DNA of 64,000 bases, from positions 62,001 through 126,000 of the forward strand of contig NZ_RZGZ01000003.1 in the NCBI RefSeq assembly GCF_003990045.1. Direction: 5' to 3'. The notes under the pieces were generated by a model, which saw only the letters and a list, made by a program, of their open reading frames with translations, had not been told where the DNA came from and did no database searches. This stretch comes from Labedella endophytica. Its GTDB lineage: Bacteria; Actinomycetota; Actinomycetes; Actinomycetales; Microbacteriaceae. Positions 1-9,380 of this stretch are shown here, in pieces; the first letter of the stretch is position 1; every line of letters starts with the position of its first letter. The position numbers and the translations under genes were made by a program.

Positions 1-309
1 CCCCACGTCGACACCGGTGACTTCGTCATCATCATCAACGCGGACAAGGTCGCCCTGACGGGCTCGAAGGCCCTGCAGAAGAAGGCCTACCGCCACTCGG
101 GCTACCCGGGCGGCCTCAGCTCCGTCACGTACGCCGAGCTCCTCGAGAAGAACCCCGTCCGCGCCGTCGAGAAGGCGATCCGCGGCATGCTCCCGAAGAA
201 CTCGATCGGCCGTGCCCAGCTCCGCAAGCTCAAGGTGTACACCGGTAACGAGCACCCCCACGCTGCCCAGCAGCCCAAGACGTACACCCTCGGCCAGGTC
301 GCGCAGTAA
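1..309 (+). CDS. rplM: 50S ribosomal protein L13, C-terminal part
   Basis: This is the 3' part of the gene for large-subunit ribosomal protein L13; the window begins inside it. The 102 visible residues contain the conserved [11 protein letters not shown] stretch and the [18 protein letters not shown]-like helix (here [18 protein letters not shown]) typical of L13. It is followed 32 bases later by rpsI, the usual bacterial rplM-rpsI operon, so both proteins are made together for ribosome assembly. The start codon and any promoter lie upstream of the window. Identification is firm. Confidence 0.97.
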   Translation, partial: PHVDTGDFVIIINADKVALTGSKALQKKAYRHSGYPGGLSSVTYAELLEKNPVRAVEKAIRGMLPKNSIGRAQLRKLKVYTGNEHPHAAQQPKTYTLGQVAQ

Positions 310-341
310 GCGCCGGCGAAAACGAAAAAGGATTCCACACC

Positions 342-824
342 GTGGCTCAGATCAGCGATTCCCTCGACCAGACCTCCGACAACTTCTCGACCGAGACGCC
401 CGCGACGGAGAGCGTGACTCCCCGTCCCGTCCTCAACGTCCCCGGTGCGGCCGTCGGCCGCCGCAAGCAGGCCATCGCTCGCGTGCGCATCATCCCCGGC
501 GCCGGCACCGCGACCGTCAACGGCCGCGAGCTCGCCGAGTACTTCCCCAACAAGCTGCACCAGCAGCTCATCAACGACCCCTTCAAGGTCCTCGACCTCA
601 TGGGCAGCTACGACGTCATCGCGCGTATCTCGGGTGGCGGCCCCTCGGGTCAGGCCGGTGCGCTCCGCCTCGCCATCGCTCGTGCACTCAACGAGATCGA
701 CCGTGAGAACAACCGCCCGACCCTCAAGGCCGCCGGCTTCCTGACGCGTGACGCTCGCGTCATCGAGCGCAAGAAGGCGGGTCTCAAGAAGGCCCGTAAG
801 GCCTCGCAGTTCTCGAAGCGCTAG
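342..824 (+). CDS. rpsI: 30S ribosomal protein S9
   Basis: Encodes the small-subunit protein S9 (160 residues), whose C-terminal tail reaches the P-site tRNA. A GTG start is chosen because an AAAAAGGA ribosome-binding site lies about 10 bases upstream. An acidic, low-complexity leader of about 30 residues precedes the conserved domain ([17 protein letters not shown]), as is common in actinobacterial S9. The C-terminus ends in the diagnostic basic [12 protein letters not shown] tail. It is co-transcribed with rplM, and glmM begins 22 bases after its stop, which suggests read-through into cell-wall precursor synthesis. Confidence 0.98.
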   Translation: MAQISDSLDQTSDNFSTETPATESVTPRPVLNVPGAAVGRRKQAIARVRIIPGAGTATVNGRELAEYFPNKLHQQLINDPFKVLDLMGSYDVIARISGGGPSGQAGALRLAIARALNEIDRENNRPTLKAAGFLTRDARVIERKKAGLKKARKASQFSKR

Positions 825-846
825 TCGCGGGCGAGAACCACTACTC

Positions 847-2211
847 GTGGCACGTCTGTTCGGGACGGACGGCGTCCGTGGGCTTGCGAACAAGGACCTG
901 ACCGCCGATCTGGCGCTCCGGCTCGCGCAGGCCACGGCCGTCGTCCTCGGCAAAGGACGCAGCGCAGAAGCCCGACGGGCCGCCGGAAGGCGGCCCGTCG
1001 CGGTTCTCGCGCGCGACCCGCGCGTCTCCGGTGAGTTCCTGTCGGCTGCCGTGGCGGCCGGTCTCGCGAGTTCCGGCATCGACGTCCTCGACGCCGGGGT
1101 TCTGCCGACGCCCGCTGCGGCGTTCCTCATCCAGGACATCGGCGCCGACTTCGGCGTGATGATCTCGGCGTCCCACAATCCGGCTCCCGACAACGGGATC
1201 AAGATCTTCGCGCGAGGCGGGTCGAAGCTTCCCGACGTCGTCGAAGAGCGCATCGAGTCGTACCTCGAACGCGACATCCTGATGCCGACGGGAGGCGACG
1301 TCGGCCGCATCCGGCGCTTCGCCGATGCCGAGGACCGCTACGTCGTCCATCTGCTCGCGAGCCTCGAGCGGCAGCGCCTCGACGGGATCCATGTGGTCCT
1401 CGATTGCGCGAACGGAGCGGCGTCCGGTGTCTCTCCGGAGACGTTCCGCGACGCCGGAGCCCAGGTGACCGTCATCGGCAACGAGCCGGACGGCATGAAC
1501 ATCAACGAGGGCGTGGGGTCGACCCACCTCGACGGTCTCTCTCGCACGGTCCGCGAGCTCGGCGCCGACGTGGGGATCGCGCACGACGGCGACGCCGATC
1601 GGTGCCTCGCGGTCGACGCCGACGGCAACGTCGTCGACGGCGACCAGATCATGGCGATCCTCGCCGTGTCGATGAAGCGCCGCGGCGTCCTCGCCTTCGA
1701 CACCCTCGTGGCAACGGTCATGAGCAATCTCGGACTCAAGATCGCGATGGCCGAGAACGGCATCGGCATGGTCGAGACGCGTGTCGGTGACCGCTACGTG
1801 CTCGGCGCCATGAGCGAGGGGAAGTACTCCCTCGGAGGCGAGCAGTCGGGGCACGTCGTGATGAGCCGTTACGCCACGACCGGGGATGGAATCCTCACGG
1901 GCCTCCACATCCTGGCGGAGATGGCGCGCACGGGCCGTTCCCTCGCCGACCTGGCGTCGGTCATGACGGTCTACCCGCAGATCCTCGTGAACGTACGCGG
2001 CGTCGACCGCTCCGCCCTCGAATCAGACACGGTCCTGGCCGAGGCCGTGCGCGCCGTCGAGGCCGAACTCGGCGACACCGGACGGGTACTCTTGCGCCCG
2101 AGCGGCACCGAACCCCTCGTCCGCGTGATGGTCGAGGCTGCCGATCAGACGACCGCCGATGCGCACGCGCACGCCCTCGCAGCGATCGTCCGGGAGCGCC
2201 TGGCCGTCTGA
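847..2211 (+). CDS. glmM: Phosphoglucosamine mutase
   Basis: Converts glucosamine-6-phosphate to glucosamine-1-phosphate on the route to UDP-GlcNAc and peptidoglycan. The frame is open upstream, but the GTG at 847 gives the conserved start [12 protein letters not shown] and a normal length of 454 residues. The catalytic phosphoserine is Ser109 in ISASHNP; the metal-binding loop is DGDADRC; the sugar-binding loop is GGEQSGH; the C-terminal phosphate-binding loop is RPSGTEP. With glmS 2.7 kb downstream, two of the three steps to UDP-GlcNAc are encoded here. It follows rpsI closely and ends at a strong hairpin. Confidence 0.97.
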   Translation: MARLFGTDGVRGLANKDLTADLALRLAQATAVVLGKGRSAEARRAAGRRPVAVLARDPRVSGEFLSAAVAAGLASSGIDVLDAGVLPTPAAAFLIQDIGADFGVMISASHNPAPDNGIKIFARGGSKLPDVVEERIESYLERDILMPTGGDVGRIRRFADAEDRYVVHLLASLERQRLDGIHVVLDCANGAASGVSPETFRDAGAQVTVIGNEPDGMNINEGVGSTHLDGLSRTVRELGADVGIAHDGDADRCLAVDADGNVVDGDQIMAILAVSMKRRGVLAFDTLVATVMSNLGLKIAMAENGIGMVETRVGDRYVLGAMSEGKYSLGGEQSGHVVMSRYATTGDGILTGLHILAEMARTGRSLADLASVMTVYPQILVNVRGVDRSALESDTVLAEAVRAVEAELGDTGRVLLRPSGTEPLVRVMVEAADQTTADAHAHALAAIVRERLAV

Positions 2212-2230
2212 CCCGATCGGTCGGGCGGGT

Positions 2231-2265
2231 CGGTCGGACGGGGTCCTCCGGACTCCGTCCGACCG
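2231..2265 (+). terminator. Hairpin terminator after glmM
   Basis: Two 16-base arms (2231-2246 and 2250-2265) pair with a single G-U wobble around a 3-base loop. It lies 19 bases after the glmM stop. There is no T-tract, which is usual for terminators in this window. A TATATT -10-like hexamer for the next gene follows at 2271-2276. Confidence 0.75.
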
Positions 2266-2324
2266 ACGGGTATATTACTGGAAGCCGGGTGCACCGCATC
2301 GGCGTCAGCCGAGGGAGTCGCGCC

Positions 2325-3896
2325 ATGGATCATCGCCCATCGAGGATCGTGCTCGCCGCGTTCGCCGCCGTCGTCATCGCCGGGGGGATCATCCCGCTGG
2401 GTGCTCCGTCCTCCGCCGCGGCGTCGGACCTCTCCGTCGTGCGGCCCGTGGAGGTCGCGCCCGACGCGGCGCCGACGGACGATCCGCAACCGACGGACAC
2501 GACGAGCCCCGATCCGGTCGAGACGACGACCCCCGATCCGGTCGAGACGACGGCGCCGCCGACCGAAACACCCACACCGACGCCCACTCCCACTCCCGAT
2601 GAGGCTGAGACTCCGAAACCCGACGACGGGACGGAGCAGCCATCGGACATCGCGCCGCAGGAGGTCCAGCCCGGCGCTCAGCCCATCGAATTCCAGGCAC
2701 CCAAGCCCGTCATCGTCGGCAACCCCCGTGACGGATCGACGATCCAGGTGTCGGCCGGCTACTGGACCCCGTCCCCGACGACCGTGGTCTTCCAGTGGTT
2801 CGCCGATGGCAGAGGCATCGCGGGTGCGACCGGCCGAGGCCTCAAGGTGACTGCAGATCTCGTGGGGAAGAAACTCAGCGCCAACGTCAAGGGAACCCGC
2901 GTCGGCTACGTCGCGAAGTGGGTGTCGAGCGATCAGACGGCTCCCGTCTGGAAGGGTGTCACCGACGAGGCGCTCCTTCTCTCGAAGATCAAGACGCGGC
3001 TCGACGACCACGGCTGGAAGTACACCGTCGCCATCCGTGAACTGAATGGCGCGAAGCGGTCGACCTCGGTCTACGGAGCGAGCAAGCGCGAGCCGGCCAG
3101 CACGAGCAAGCTCTTCATCGCCTACGCGGTCCTCGACAACATCGACAACGGCATCCTCTCGTTCTCGCGCAAGACGTCATCGGGAACGACGGTGAAGGAC
3201 TGTCTCCGTGTCCTCATCGAGGTCTCGGACAACTACTGCGCGCGTGAACTCATGGCGGTCGTCGGCCGCACGAAGCTCAACTCGAAGTTGGCGTCCGAGG
3301 GGTACACCGGTACCCAGTTCTCCAGCGCGGCGAACTCCTCGGGCTGGAACAAGACGAGTACGGCGAACGATCTCGCCCTCCTGCTCAGTCGTCTCCAGAA
3401 CAAGCAGCTGCTCTCCGTTTCGGGCACGACGCACCTGCTCACGCTCATGGAGCGCCAGGTGTGGCGGAGCCGGCTGGCGTCCGGACTGCCGGACGGTGTG
3501 AGGTCGGCATCGAAGCCAGGGGAGCTCTGGCTCTCGTCCGGGATGGTCCAACTCGACGTGGGGATCGTCTACGGCCCGACGAGCACCTACGTGCTGACGG
3601 TGATGGGCAACGGAAATGCGACCAAGGAGGCGATCAAGGCCATCTCGAAGACGGTGTTCCTGCACCTGCAGGGTTATCCGTCATCGACGAAGACCAGGGT
3701 CTATCCGGCCCAGCAGATGACGGCGAAGGCGTCGACCGCGCTCCGCTCCGGACCCGGGGGGAGCACGATCGCGACCATCCCCGCCGGAGCGAGGGTGGAG
3801 GTCATCAGCAGTCAACGCATGTGGTACTACGTGAAGGTCAACGGGCGGAACGGTTGGATGTCCGCGACGGTCCTCGCCAGCAGATGGGCCGCCTAG
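2325..3896 (+). CDS. Secreted beta-lactamase-fold (serine hydrolase) protein with SH3-like tail
   Basis: A 523-residue exported protein. The ATG at 2325 follows a GAGGGAG ribosome-binding site. Order of parts: signal peptide (about 1-34), Pro/Thr/Asp-rich linker (about 45-115, with a short internal repeat), an Ig-like module (about 125-205), a class A beta-lactamase-like domain (about 215-450) and a bacterial SH3 domain (about 468-518). Active-site motifs are visible: SxxK at Ser259-Lys262, SDN at 301-303 and KPG at 397-399 in the place of KTG. No omega-loop glutamate could be assigned, so it may be a cell-wall-binding hydrolase or a non-hydrolytic relative rather than a resistance enzyme. 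It ends 12 bases before the convergent coaA stop, with no hairpin between. Confidence 0.85.
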   Translation: MDHRPSRIVLAAFAAVVIAGGIIPLGAPSSAAASDLSVVRPVEVAPDAAPTDDPQPTDTTSPDPVETTTPDPVETTAPPTETPTPTPTPTPDEAETPKPDDGTEQPSDIAPQEVQPGAQPIEFQAPKPVIVGNPRDGSTIQVSAGYWTPSPTTVVFQWFADGRGIAGATGRGLKVTADLVGKKLSANVKGTRVGYVAKWVSSDQTAPVWKGVTDEALLLSKIKTRLDDHGWKYTVAIRELNGAKRSTSVYGASKREPASTSKLFIAYAVLDNIDNGILSFSRKTSSGTTVKDCLRVLIEVSDNYCARELMAVVGRTKLNSKLASEGYTGTQFSSAANSSGWNKTSTANDLALLLSRLQNKQLLSVSGTTHLLTLMERQVWRSRLASGLPDGVRSASKPGELWLSSGMVQLDVGIVYGPTSTYVLTVMGNGNATKEAIKAISKTVFLHLQGYPSSTKTRVYPAQQMTAKASTALRSGPGGSTIATIPAGARVEVISSQRMWYYVKVNGRNGWMSATVLASRWAA

Positions 3897-3908
3897 GCCC
3901 CGCCGCCG

Positions 3909-4856
3909 TCAGATCTTCCGCAGCAGGACCTTCCGGACCGTGTGATCGGAGTCCTTGACGAGGACGAGCTTCGCGCGCGCCCTCGTCGGCCGGATGTTCG
4001 TGAGAAGGTTCGGCTCGTTGACGGTCGACCAGAAGAAGCGTGCACGCTCCCTCGCCTCGTCGTCGTCGAGTTCCGAGAAGACCGTGAAGTACGAGTTCGG
4101 ATTCGTGAAGGCGCCGTGCTTGAGTGCCATGAACCGCTCCTCGTACCACGCGGCGATGTCCGAGGTGCGAGCGTCGACGTAAAGCGAGAAGTCGAAGAGA
4201 TCCGAGACGCTCATCTGGCCGGTCGACGGCGCCTGGAGGACGTTGAGCCCCTCCACGATGAGGACGTCGGGTCGACGCACGACGACGCTCGCCGACGGCA
4301 CGATGTCGTAGACGAGGTGTGAGTAGAACGGTGCGCGCACCTCGGCGGCTCCGCTCTTCACCTCGGTCACGAAGCGGAGGAGGGCCCGGCGGTCGTAGGA
4401 CTCCGGGAAACCCTTGCGGTCCATGATGCCTCGACGCTCGAGCTCCGCGTTGGGGTAGAGGAAACCGTCCGTCGTCACGAGTTCTACGTGGGGGGTGTCG
4501 GGCCAGCGCGACATGAGTTCCCGGAGGAGCCGCGACACGGTCGACTTTCCGACGGCGACGGACCCCGCGACCCCGATGACGAACGGCGTACGCGCATTGC
4601 TCTCCCCGAGGAACGCCGTGCGCTCGTCGTGGAGGCGCTTCGCCGATCGGGCGTAGAGGCTCAGCAGCCGGCTGAGGGGGAGATAGACCTCGGCGACCTC
4701 CCGGAGGTCGAGACGGTCACCGATCCCGCGGAGTTGGACGACCTCGGCGTCGGTGAGGGGGGAGACGGCGCCGGGGGCGAGGCGCGACCAGTCGGCGCGG
4801 TCGATCTCGTCGAAGGGTGTGGTCTGCGTGCTGGGACCAGCGTGGGAGTCGGGCAT
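3909..4856 (-). CDS. coaA: Type I pantothenate kinase
   Basis: Phosphorylates pantothenate with ATP, the first and usually limiting step of coenzyme A synthesis. The protein has 315 residues, the usual size. The P-loop is GVAGSVAVGKST at about residues 95-106; the YDIVPSA and IVEGLNVLQ segments are typical of the CoaA family. The ATG at 4856 is chosen because a longer upstream frame would overlap glmS and lacks conservation. A TAGACT -10 element (minus strand) lies 8 bases before this ATG, so the transcript is probably leaderless. It is divergent from glmS with only 37 bases between start codons. Confidence 0.96.
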   Translation of the reverse strand: MPDSHAGPSTQTTPFDEIDRADWSRLAPGAVSPLTDAEVVQLRGIGDRLDLREVAEVYLPLSRLLSLYARSAKRLHDERTAFLGESNARTPFVIGVAGSVAVGKSTVSRLLRELMSRWPDTPHVELVTTDGFLYPNAELERRGIMDRKGFPESYDRRALLRFVTEVKSGAAEVRAPFYSHLVYDIVPSASVVVRRPDVLIVEGLNVLQAPSTGQMSVSDLFDFSLYVDARTSDIAAWYEERFMALKHGAFTNPNSYFTVFSELDDDEARERARFFWSTVNEPNLLTNIRPTRARAKLVLVKDSDHTVRKVLLRKI

Positions 4857-4893
4857 AGAACGGCAGTCTATTGTTCCGGGTAGTCTGGAACGC
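4857..4893. promoter_or_regulatory. Compact divergent coaA/glmS promoter region
   Basis: The 37 bases between two divergent start codons contain a -10 hexamer for each gene: TAGACT on the minus strand (4865-4870, for coaA) and TAGTCT on the plus strand (4881-4886, for glmS). Each is 7-8 bases from its start codon, so both messages would be leaderless and the two RNA polymerases would compete for the same DNA. The -35 regions would fall near or inside the opposite gene, and neither is a clear match. Confidence 0.65.
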
Positions 4894-6744
4894 ATGTGTG
4901 GAATCGTGGGTTACGTCGGTCCGCTCGACAGCATCGATGTACTCATGGGTGGGCTCGGGCGTCTGGAATATCGGGGATACGACTCCGCGGGAGTCGCCAT
5001 CATCGACGAAGCGGGCGACCTCCACACCCGCAAACGTGCCGGCAAGCTGGCCGTCCTGAGCGGCGACCTCGCGTCGGGCAATCTGCCGGAGAGCCACACG
5101 GGCATCGGACACACGCGGTGGGCCACCCACGGCGGGCCCACGGATGCGAATGCGCACCCGCACCTCGGCGACGACGGTCGGCTCGCCCTCATCCACAACG
5201 GCATCATCGAGAACTTCGCGTCGATCCGCGCCGAGCTCGTCGAGGCGGGCGAGACGTTCCACAGCGAGACGGACACCGAGGTCGCGGCCGTCCTGCTCGG
5301 CCGTGTCTACCGCGAGACCGGTGACCTCCGTTCGGCTTTCCTCCGGGTCGTCGGGCGCTTCGAGGGCGCGTTCACCCTCTTGGCCGTGCACCAGGACGAG
5401 CCGGGCGTCGTCGTCGGGGCCCGCCGGAACTCCCCGCTCGTGATCGGATTGGGCGACGGGGAGAACTTCCTCGGTTCGGACGTCGCCGCCTTCGTCGAGT
5501 ACACGCGCCGGGCCCTCGCGATCGGCCAGGACCAGATGGTCGCGATCACGACCTCGGGCGTCGAGATCACCGACTTCGACGGCAACCCCGTCGAGGCCGA
5601 GCCGTTCGAGGTGAGCTGGGATGCCTCGGCCGCCGAGAAGGGCGGATGGTCGAGCTTCATGGCGAAGGAGATCAGCGAGGAGCCCGAGGCCGTCGCGAAG
5701 ACGATCCTCGGTCGGATCGATCCGGCCGGTTCGGTCTCGATCCCCGAGCTCGACGGGCTCGACGATCTCTTCCTCGACATCGACCGCATCGTCGTGATCG
5801 CCTGCGGCACCGCGTCCTACGCCGGACAGGTCGGCAAGTACGCGATCGAGAAATGGGCGCGTGTCGCCGTCGACGTGGAGCTGAGCCACGAGTTCCGTTA
5901 TCGCGAGCCCGTCATCACGCCGCGCACGCTCGTCGTGTCCATCAGCCAGTCGGGCGAGACGATGGACACGCTCATGGCGGTCAAGTTCGCACGGGAGTCC
6001 GGTGCGAAGACCGTGTCGATCTGCAATACGCAGGGTGCTACCATCCCTCGCGAGTCCGACGCCGTCGTCTACACGCACGCGGGACCGGAGGTCGCCGTGG
6101 CCTCCACGAAAGCGTTCGTCGCCCAGATCACTGCTCTGTACTTGCTCGCGCTCCACATCGCTCGCGTCCGCGGTGCGCTGTCGACAGAGGAGATCGCGCA
6201 GCAGGCCGCGGAACTCCAGGCCATCCCCGACAAGATCGCCACGGTCCTCACCAACAACGAGACGATCGAGCAGCTCGCGCGCTGGATGGCGGACACACGT
6301 GCGGTGCTCTTCCTCGGGCGCCACGTCGGTTTCCCCATCGCGCTCGAGGGTGCGCTGAAGCTCAAGGAGCTCGCGTACATCCACGCCGAGGGTTTCGCGG
6401 CGGGAGAGCTGAAGCACGGTCCGATCGCGCTCATCGAACCGGGGCAGCCCGTCTTCGTCGTCGTTCCGAGCCCGCGCGGGTCGCAGACGATCCACTCGAA
6501 GGTGGTCTCGAACATCGAGGAGATCCGGGCGCGCGGCGCCCGCATCATCGCCATCGTCGAGGAGGGCGACGTCGCAGTCCTTCCCTCGGCCGACGAGGTC
6601 ATCCGCATCCCTCTCGCCGGACCGCTGTTCGAACCGCTCCTGAGCGTCGTCCCGCTCCAGGTGTTCGCGATGTCCCTGGCGAGCGCGAAGGGGCTCGACG
6701 TCGATCAGCCTCGGAACCTCGCCAAGTCCGTCACGGTCGAGTAG
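4894..6744 (+). CDS. glmS: Glutamine-fructose-6-phosphate aminotransferase (isomerizing)
   Basis: Makes glucosamine-6-phosphate from fructose-6-phosphate and glutamine, the entry step to UDP-GlcNAc. The ATG at 4894 gives MCGIVGYVG, placing the catalytic Cys at residue 2 as required for the N-terminal glutamine amidotransferase domain; 616 residues in all. Two SIS sugar-isomerase domains follow (about 290-430 and 460-600), with CGTASYAG and SQSGETMDT phosphate-binding loops and the terminal DQPRNLAKSVTVE. The start is probably leaderless, so a GlmS ribozyme-type 5' control, known mainly from Firmicutes, is not possible here. Confidence 0.97.
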   Translation: MCGIVGYVGPLDSIDVLMGGLGRLEYRGYDSAGVAIIDEAGDLHTRKRAGKLAVLSGDLASGNLPESHTGIGHTRWATHGGPTDANAHPHLGDDGRLALIHNGIIENFASIRAELVEAGETFHSETDTEVAAVLLGRVYRETGDLRSAFLRVVGRFEGAFTLLAVHQDEPGVVVGARRNSPLVIGLGDGENFLGSDVAAFVEYTRRALAIGQDQMVAITTSGVEITDFDGNPVEAEPFEVSWDASAAEKGGWSSFMAKEISEEPEAVAKTILGRIDPAGSVSIPELDGLDDLFLDIDRIVVIACGTASYAGQVGKYAIEKWARVAVDVELSHEFRYREPVITPRTLVVSISQSGETMDTLMAVKFARESGAKTVSICNTQGATIPRESDAVVYTHAGPEVAVASTKAFVAQITALYLLALHIARVRGALSTEEIAQQAAELQAIPDKIATVLTNNETIEQLARWMADTRAVLFLGRHVGFPIALEGALKLKELAYIHAEGFAAGELKHGPIALIEPGQPVFVVVPSPRGSQTIHSKVVSNIEEIRARGARIIAIVEEGDVAVLPSADEVIRIPLAGPLFEPLLSVVPLQVFAMSLASAKGLDVDQPRNLAKSVTVE

Positions 6745-6769
6745 GTCGCGCCGTGGTCCGGGAATCGCG

Positions 6770-7132
6770 ATGATCGTCGGCATCGGGGTGGATGTCGTCG
6801 ATCTCGCGCGCTTCGAGCGCGCCGTCGCGCGCACTCCGGGACTGCGTGATCGCCTGTTCGCTGAGAGCGAACGCGCGCTTCCCTTGCGCTCGCTGGCCGG
6901 ACGGTTCGCAGCCAAAGAGGCGCTCATGAAGGCACTCGGCACAGCCGACGGGCTCGTCTGGGTCGACATCGCCGTGGTGGCGGCCGACGGTGGAGCGCCG
7001 TCGTTCGCCCTCTCCGGCTCGACGGCAGCGGCCGTCGAGGCGCGAGGGATCGACGTCCTGCACCTCTCCATGAGTCACGATGCCGGTGTGGCGATCGCGT
7101 ACGTCATCGCCGAGTCCCGGAGCGCCGCATGA
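6770..7132 (+). CDS. acpS: Holo-[acyl-carrier-protein] synthase
   Basis: Transfers 4'-phosphopantetheine from CoA to acyl carrier protein, activating fatty-acid synthesis. The 120-residue protein opens with MIVGIGVDVVDLARFE, containing the Mg-binding Asp of the family, and has RFAAKEALMKALG, the second metal/CoA motif; LHLSMSHDAGVAIAYVI is the conserved C-terminus. It sits 25 bases after glmS and its stop overlaps the alr start by 4 bases (ATGA), so the genes are translationally coupled. CoaA, encoded just upstream, supplies its CoA. Confidence 0.96.
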   Translation: MIVGIGVDVVDLARFERAVARTPGLRDRLFAESERALPLRSLAGRFAAKEALMKALGTADGLVWVDIAVVAADGGAPSFALSGSTAAAVEARGIDVLHLSMSHDAGVAIAYVIAESRSAA

Positions 7133-8247
7133 CGGGCCTTCGGGAAGCCGTCGTCGACCTCGACGCCATCAGTGCCAACGTCCGGCGGATTCGGGAGATC
7201 ACCGAGGGCCGTCGTGTCATCGCGGTGGTGAAGGCCGACGGCTACGGTCACGGGGCGGTCCCCGTCGCGCGTGCCGCGCTCCGCGGGGGCGCCGACATGC
7301 TTGGGACGGCCGACGTCGACGAGGCTCTCGCGCTGCGAGCCGGCGGCATCGAGGCGCCGATCCTCGCGTGGCTCCACGCGCCCGACCAGGACTTCGACGC
7401 GGCCCTCGCCGCGGGCATCGCCCTCGGGGTGTCGAGCGGCCGCGAGCTCGAGCGCGTCGCGGAGGCCGCGTCGCGCGATGGGAGGCCGGCGCGCGTGCAC
7501 GTCAAGCTCGACACCGGACTCAGCCGGAACGGGGTGCCCCGGTCGGACTGGTCGGATGTGGTCGCGCGTGTCCGGACCCTCGTCGACGCCGGTCGCGTGA
7601 CTCTCGACGGGGTCTTCACGCATCTCTCGAACACCTCCGATGAGGACGATCGGATCGCCGTGCGCGTCTTCGACGAGGGGCTCGACCTCGTCTCCGAGTC
7701 CGGTCTCGGCCCGCGCATGATCCATGCGGCGGCGACGGCGGCCGCGATCGCCGTGCCGGAGTCCCGTTTCGACACGATCCGGCTCGGGATCGGTATGTAC
7801 GGCTTCTCCCCGGTACCGGGGATCACGGGCGCGGAGCTCGGCCTCGTGCCGGCCATGCGTCTCGTCTCGCAGGTGGCGAGTGTGAAGAGGCCGGAGGTCG
7901 GGACCGGCGTGTCGTACGGGTACCGCTATCGCACGAGCGAGAACTCGACCCTCGCGCTCGTCCCGATCGGGTATGCCGACGGAGTCCCTCGGCAGGCCTC
8001 CGGGCTCGGCGAGGTGTCGATCGGTGGACGGCGTCACCGCGTCGCCGGTCGAATCGCCATGGACCAGTTCGTCGTGGACGTCGGGGACGCTCCCGTCGAC
8101 GTGGGCGACGAGGTCGTGATCTTCGGCGATCCCGCGACGGGAGCACCCTCGGCTGCGGAGTGGGGCGAGCACGCGGGAACGATCGACTACGACATCGTCA
8201 CGCGCATCGGCCCGCGCGTCCCGCGCCGTTACACGGGAGCGGAGTGA
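7129..8247 (+). CDS. alr: Alanine racemase
   Basis: PLP enzyme that interconverts L- and D-alanine for peptidoglycan. The 372-residue protein has the PLP lysine at Lys35 in VVKADGYGHG and the second catalytic tyrosine in GVSYGYRY; the RLGIGMYG and PIGYADGVPR segments are also typical. The ATG overlaps the acpS stop and its own stop overlaps the tsaE start, so it lies in a tightly coupled cell-wall/tRNA-modification operon. The association alr-tsaE-tsaB-rimI-tsaD is common in actinobacteria. Confidence 0.97.
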   Translation: MTGLREAVVDLDAISANVRRIREITEGRRVIAVVKADGYGHGAVPVARAALRGGADMLGTADVDEALALRAGGIEAPILAWLHAPDQDFDAALAAGIALGVSSGRELERVAEAASRDGRPARVHVKLDTGLSRNGVPRSDWSDVVARVRTLVDAGRVTLDGVFTHLSNTSDEDDRIAVRVFDEGLDLVSESGLGPRMIHAAATAAAIAVPESRFDTIRLGIGMYGFSPVPGITGAELGLVPAMRLVSQVASVKRPEVGTGVSYGYRYRTSENSTLALVPIGYADGVPRQASGLGEVSIGGRRHRVAGRIAMDQFVVDVGDAPVDVGDEVVIFGDPATGAPSAAEWGEHAGTIDYDIVTRIGPRVPRRYTGAE

Positions 8248-8735
8248 TGGACGACGCGCGATTCGACGTCGCGACTCCCGACGACATGCACGCGCTCGGC
8301 GTACGGATCGGATCGACACTCGCCGCGGGCGACCTCCTCGTCCTCACCGGCCCGCTCGGAGCAGGGAAGACGACACTGACCCGCGGCATCGGCGAGGGCC
8401 TCGGCATCCGTGGCCCCGTGCAGTCTCCGACGTTCGTCATCGCCCGAACGCACCCGAGTCTCGTCGGCGGTGCGCCCCTCGTCCATGTGGACGCCTACCG
8501 GCTCGGGGACCCGCGGGAGTTCGACGACCTCGACCTCGATCTCGACGGTTCGGTCGTCGTCGTGGAGTGGGGGCGGGACGCGGTCGCGACCGTCGCCGAC
8601 GAGTGGATCGACGTCGAGATCGAGCGTCCGCGGGGCGGGGACGACGGTCCCGACGAGTCGGTGTCCGACGATGCGAGCGTGGAACCGCGCGTGGTCGTGG
8701 TCCGGACCATGCGCGTCACCGACGCCGTTGGATAG
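8247..8735 (+). CDS. tsaE: tRNA threonylcarbamoyladenosine biosynthesis ATPase TsaE
   Basis: P-loop ATPase that works with TsaB and TsaD to add threonylcarbamoyl to A37 of ANN-decoding tRNAs. The ATG at 8247 overlaps the alr stop (ATGA); 162 residues. Walker A is GPLGAGKTT near residue 34, followed by SPTFVIARTH and VHVDAYRL, the family signature, and VVVVEWG. An acidic insert (DDGPDESVSDDASVEP) near the C-terminus is not part of the usual fold. Its last codons contain a candidate -35 element for tsaB. Confidence 0.95.
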   Translation: MDDARFDVATPDDMHALGVRIGSTLAAGDLLVLTGPLGAGKTTLTRGIGEGLGIRGPVQSPTFVIARTHPSLVGGAPLVHVDAYRLGDPREFDDLDLDLDGSVVVVEWGRDAVATVADEWIDVEIERPRGGDDGPDESVSDDASVEPRVVVVRTMRVTDAVG

Positions 8736-8755
8736 GCCGCCCTCGCGGGTAGGCT
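8728..8755 (+). promoter_or_regulatory. Internal promoter for tsaB
   Basis: TTGGAT (8728-8733) and TAGGCT (8750-8755) are separated by 16 bases, and the GTG of tsaB lies 7 bases beyond the -10. This would give a leaderless tsaB-rimI-tsaD message separate from the upstream operon. The -35 overlaps the tsaE stop codon. Confidence 0.6.
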
Positions 8756-8762
8756 GGCACGC

Positions 8763-9380
8763 GTGATTCTCGCCATCGATTCGTCCATCGGGACCTCCGT
8801 GGCGCTCGCCGACCGGGACGGCCGTCTGCTGGCCGCCGCGGACGAGGCCGACCATCTCTCGCACGCCGAGGTCGTGGGCGTGCTGATCCGCCGCGTCCTC
8901 GATGAGGCCGGGGTCACCGCTGCCGACATCACGGCGGTCGCGAGCGGAATGGGTCCCGGGCCGTTCACCGGCCTGCGGATCGGCATCGCGGCGGCTCGGA
9001 CCTTCGCGGTCGCTCGGGGTGCGGAGCTCGTGCCCGTGCTGAGCCACGATGCGGTCGCCGCTGAGCGTCTCCTGTCCGGAGCGTCGGGTGATCTCGTCGT
9101 CGTCACGGACGCGCGTCGCCGCGAGGTCGCCTGGACCCGGTACAGCGGGCTGACCCCGTCCGGTGCGCCCGAGCGGGTGGACGGTCCCCACCTCGCCGAG
9201 CGGGCCACGTTCGTGGTCGTCGGCGCCGACCGCATCGATGCCGTGGGAGTTCCCGCTGCCGCCCTCGCGCGTCTCGCTGCGCTGAGTCTGCACGGAGAGC
9301 GCGCGACCGACCCGGACGAGCCGGTCTACCTCCGCGCGCCCGACGTCACCCTGTCCGCCCGTAAGCGGGTGACCCAGTGA
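8763..9380 (+). CDS. tsaB: tRNA threonylcarbamoyladenosine biosynthesis protein TsaB
   Basis: Non-catalytic partner of TsaD in the t6A complex. The 205-residue protein has the ASKHA-type N-terminus [17 protein letters not shown] and the [16 protein letters not shown] motif of the family. The GTG start is fixed by the -10 element 7 bases upstream; there is no good ribosome-binding site, fitting a leaderless message. Its stop overlaps the rimI start (GTGA). Confidence 0.94.
   Translation: MILAIDSSIGTSVALADRDGRLLAAADEADHLSHAEVVGVLIRRVLDEAGVTAADITAVASGMGPGPFTGLRIGIAAARTFAVARGAELVPVLSHDAVAAERLLSGASGDLVVVTDARRREVAWTRYSGLTPSGAPERVDGPHLAERATFVVVGADRIDAVGVPAAALARLAALSLHGERATDPDEPVYLRAPDVTLSARKRVTQ

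Noticed and set aside
4870-4893. glmS ribozyme or other riboswitch before glmS or the purine genes.
   Set aside because: The glmS leader is at most a few bases, and the guaB, guaA, purN, purH and purU leaders are too short for a riboswitch.
4857-4895. Upstream extension of coaA into glmS.
   Set aside because: The ATG at 4856 has a -10 element at leaderless spacing, and the extension has no conserved residues.
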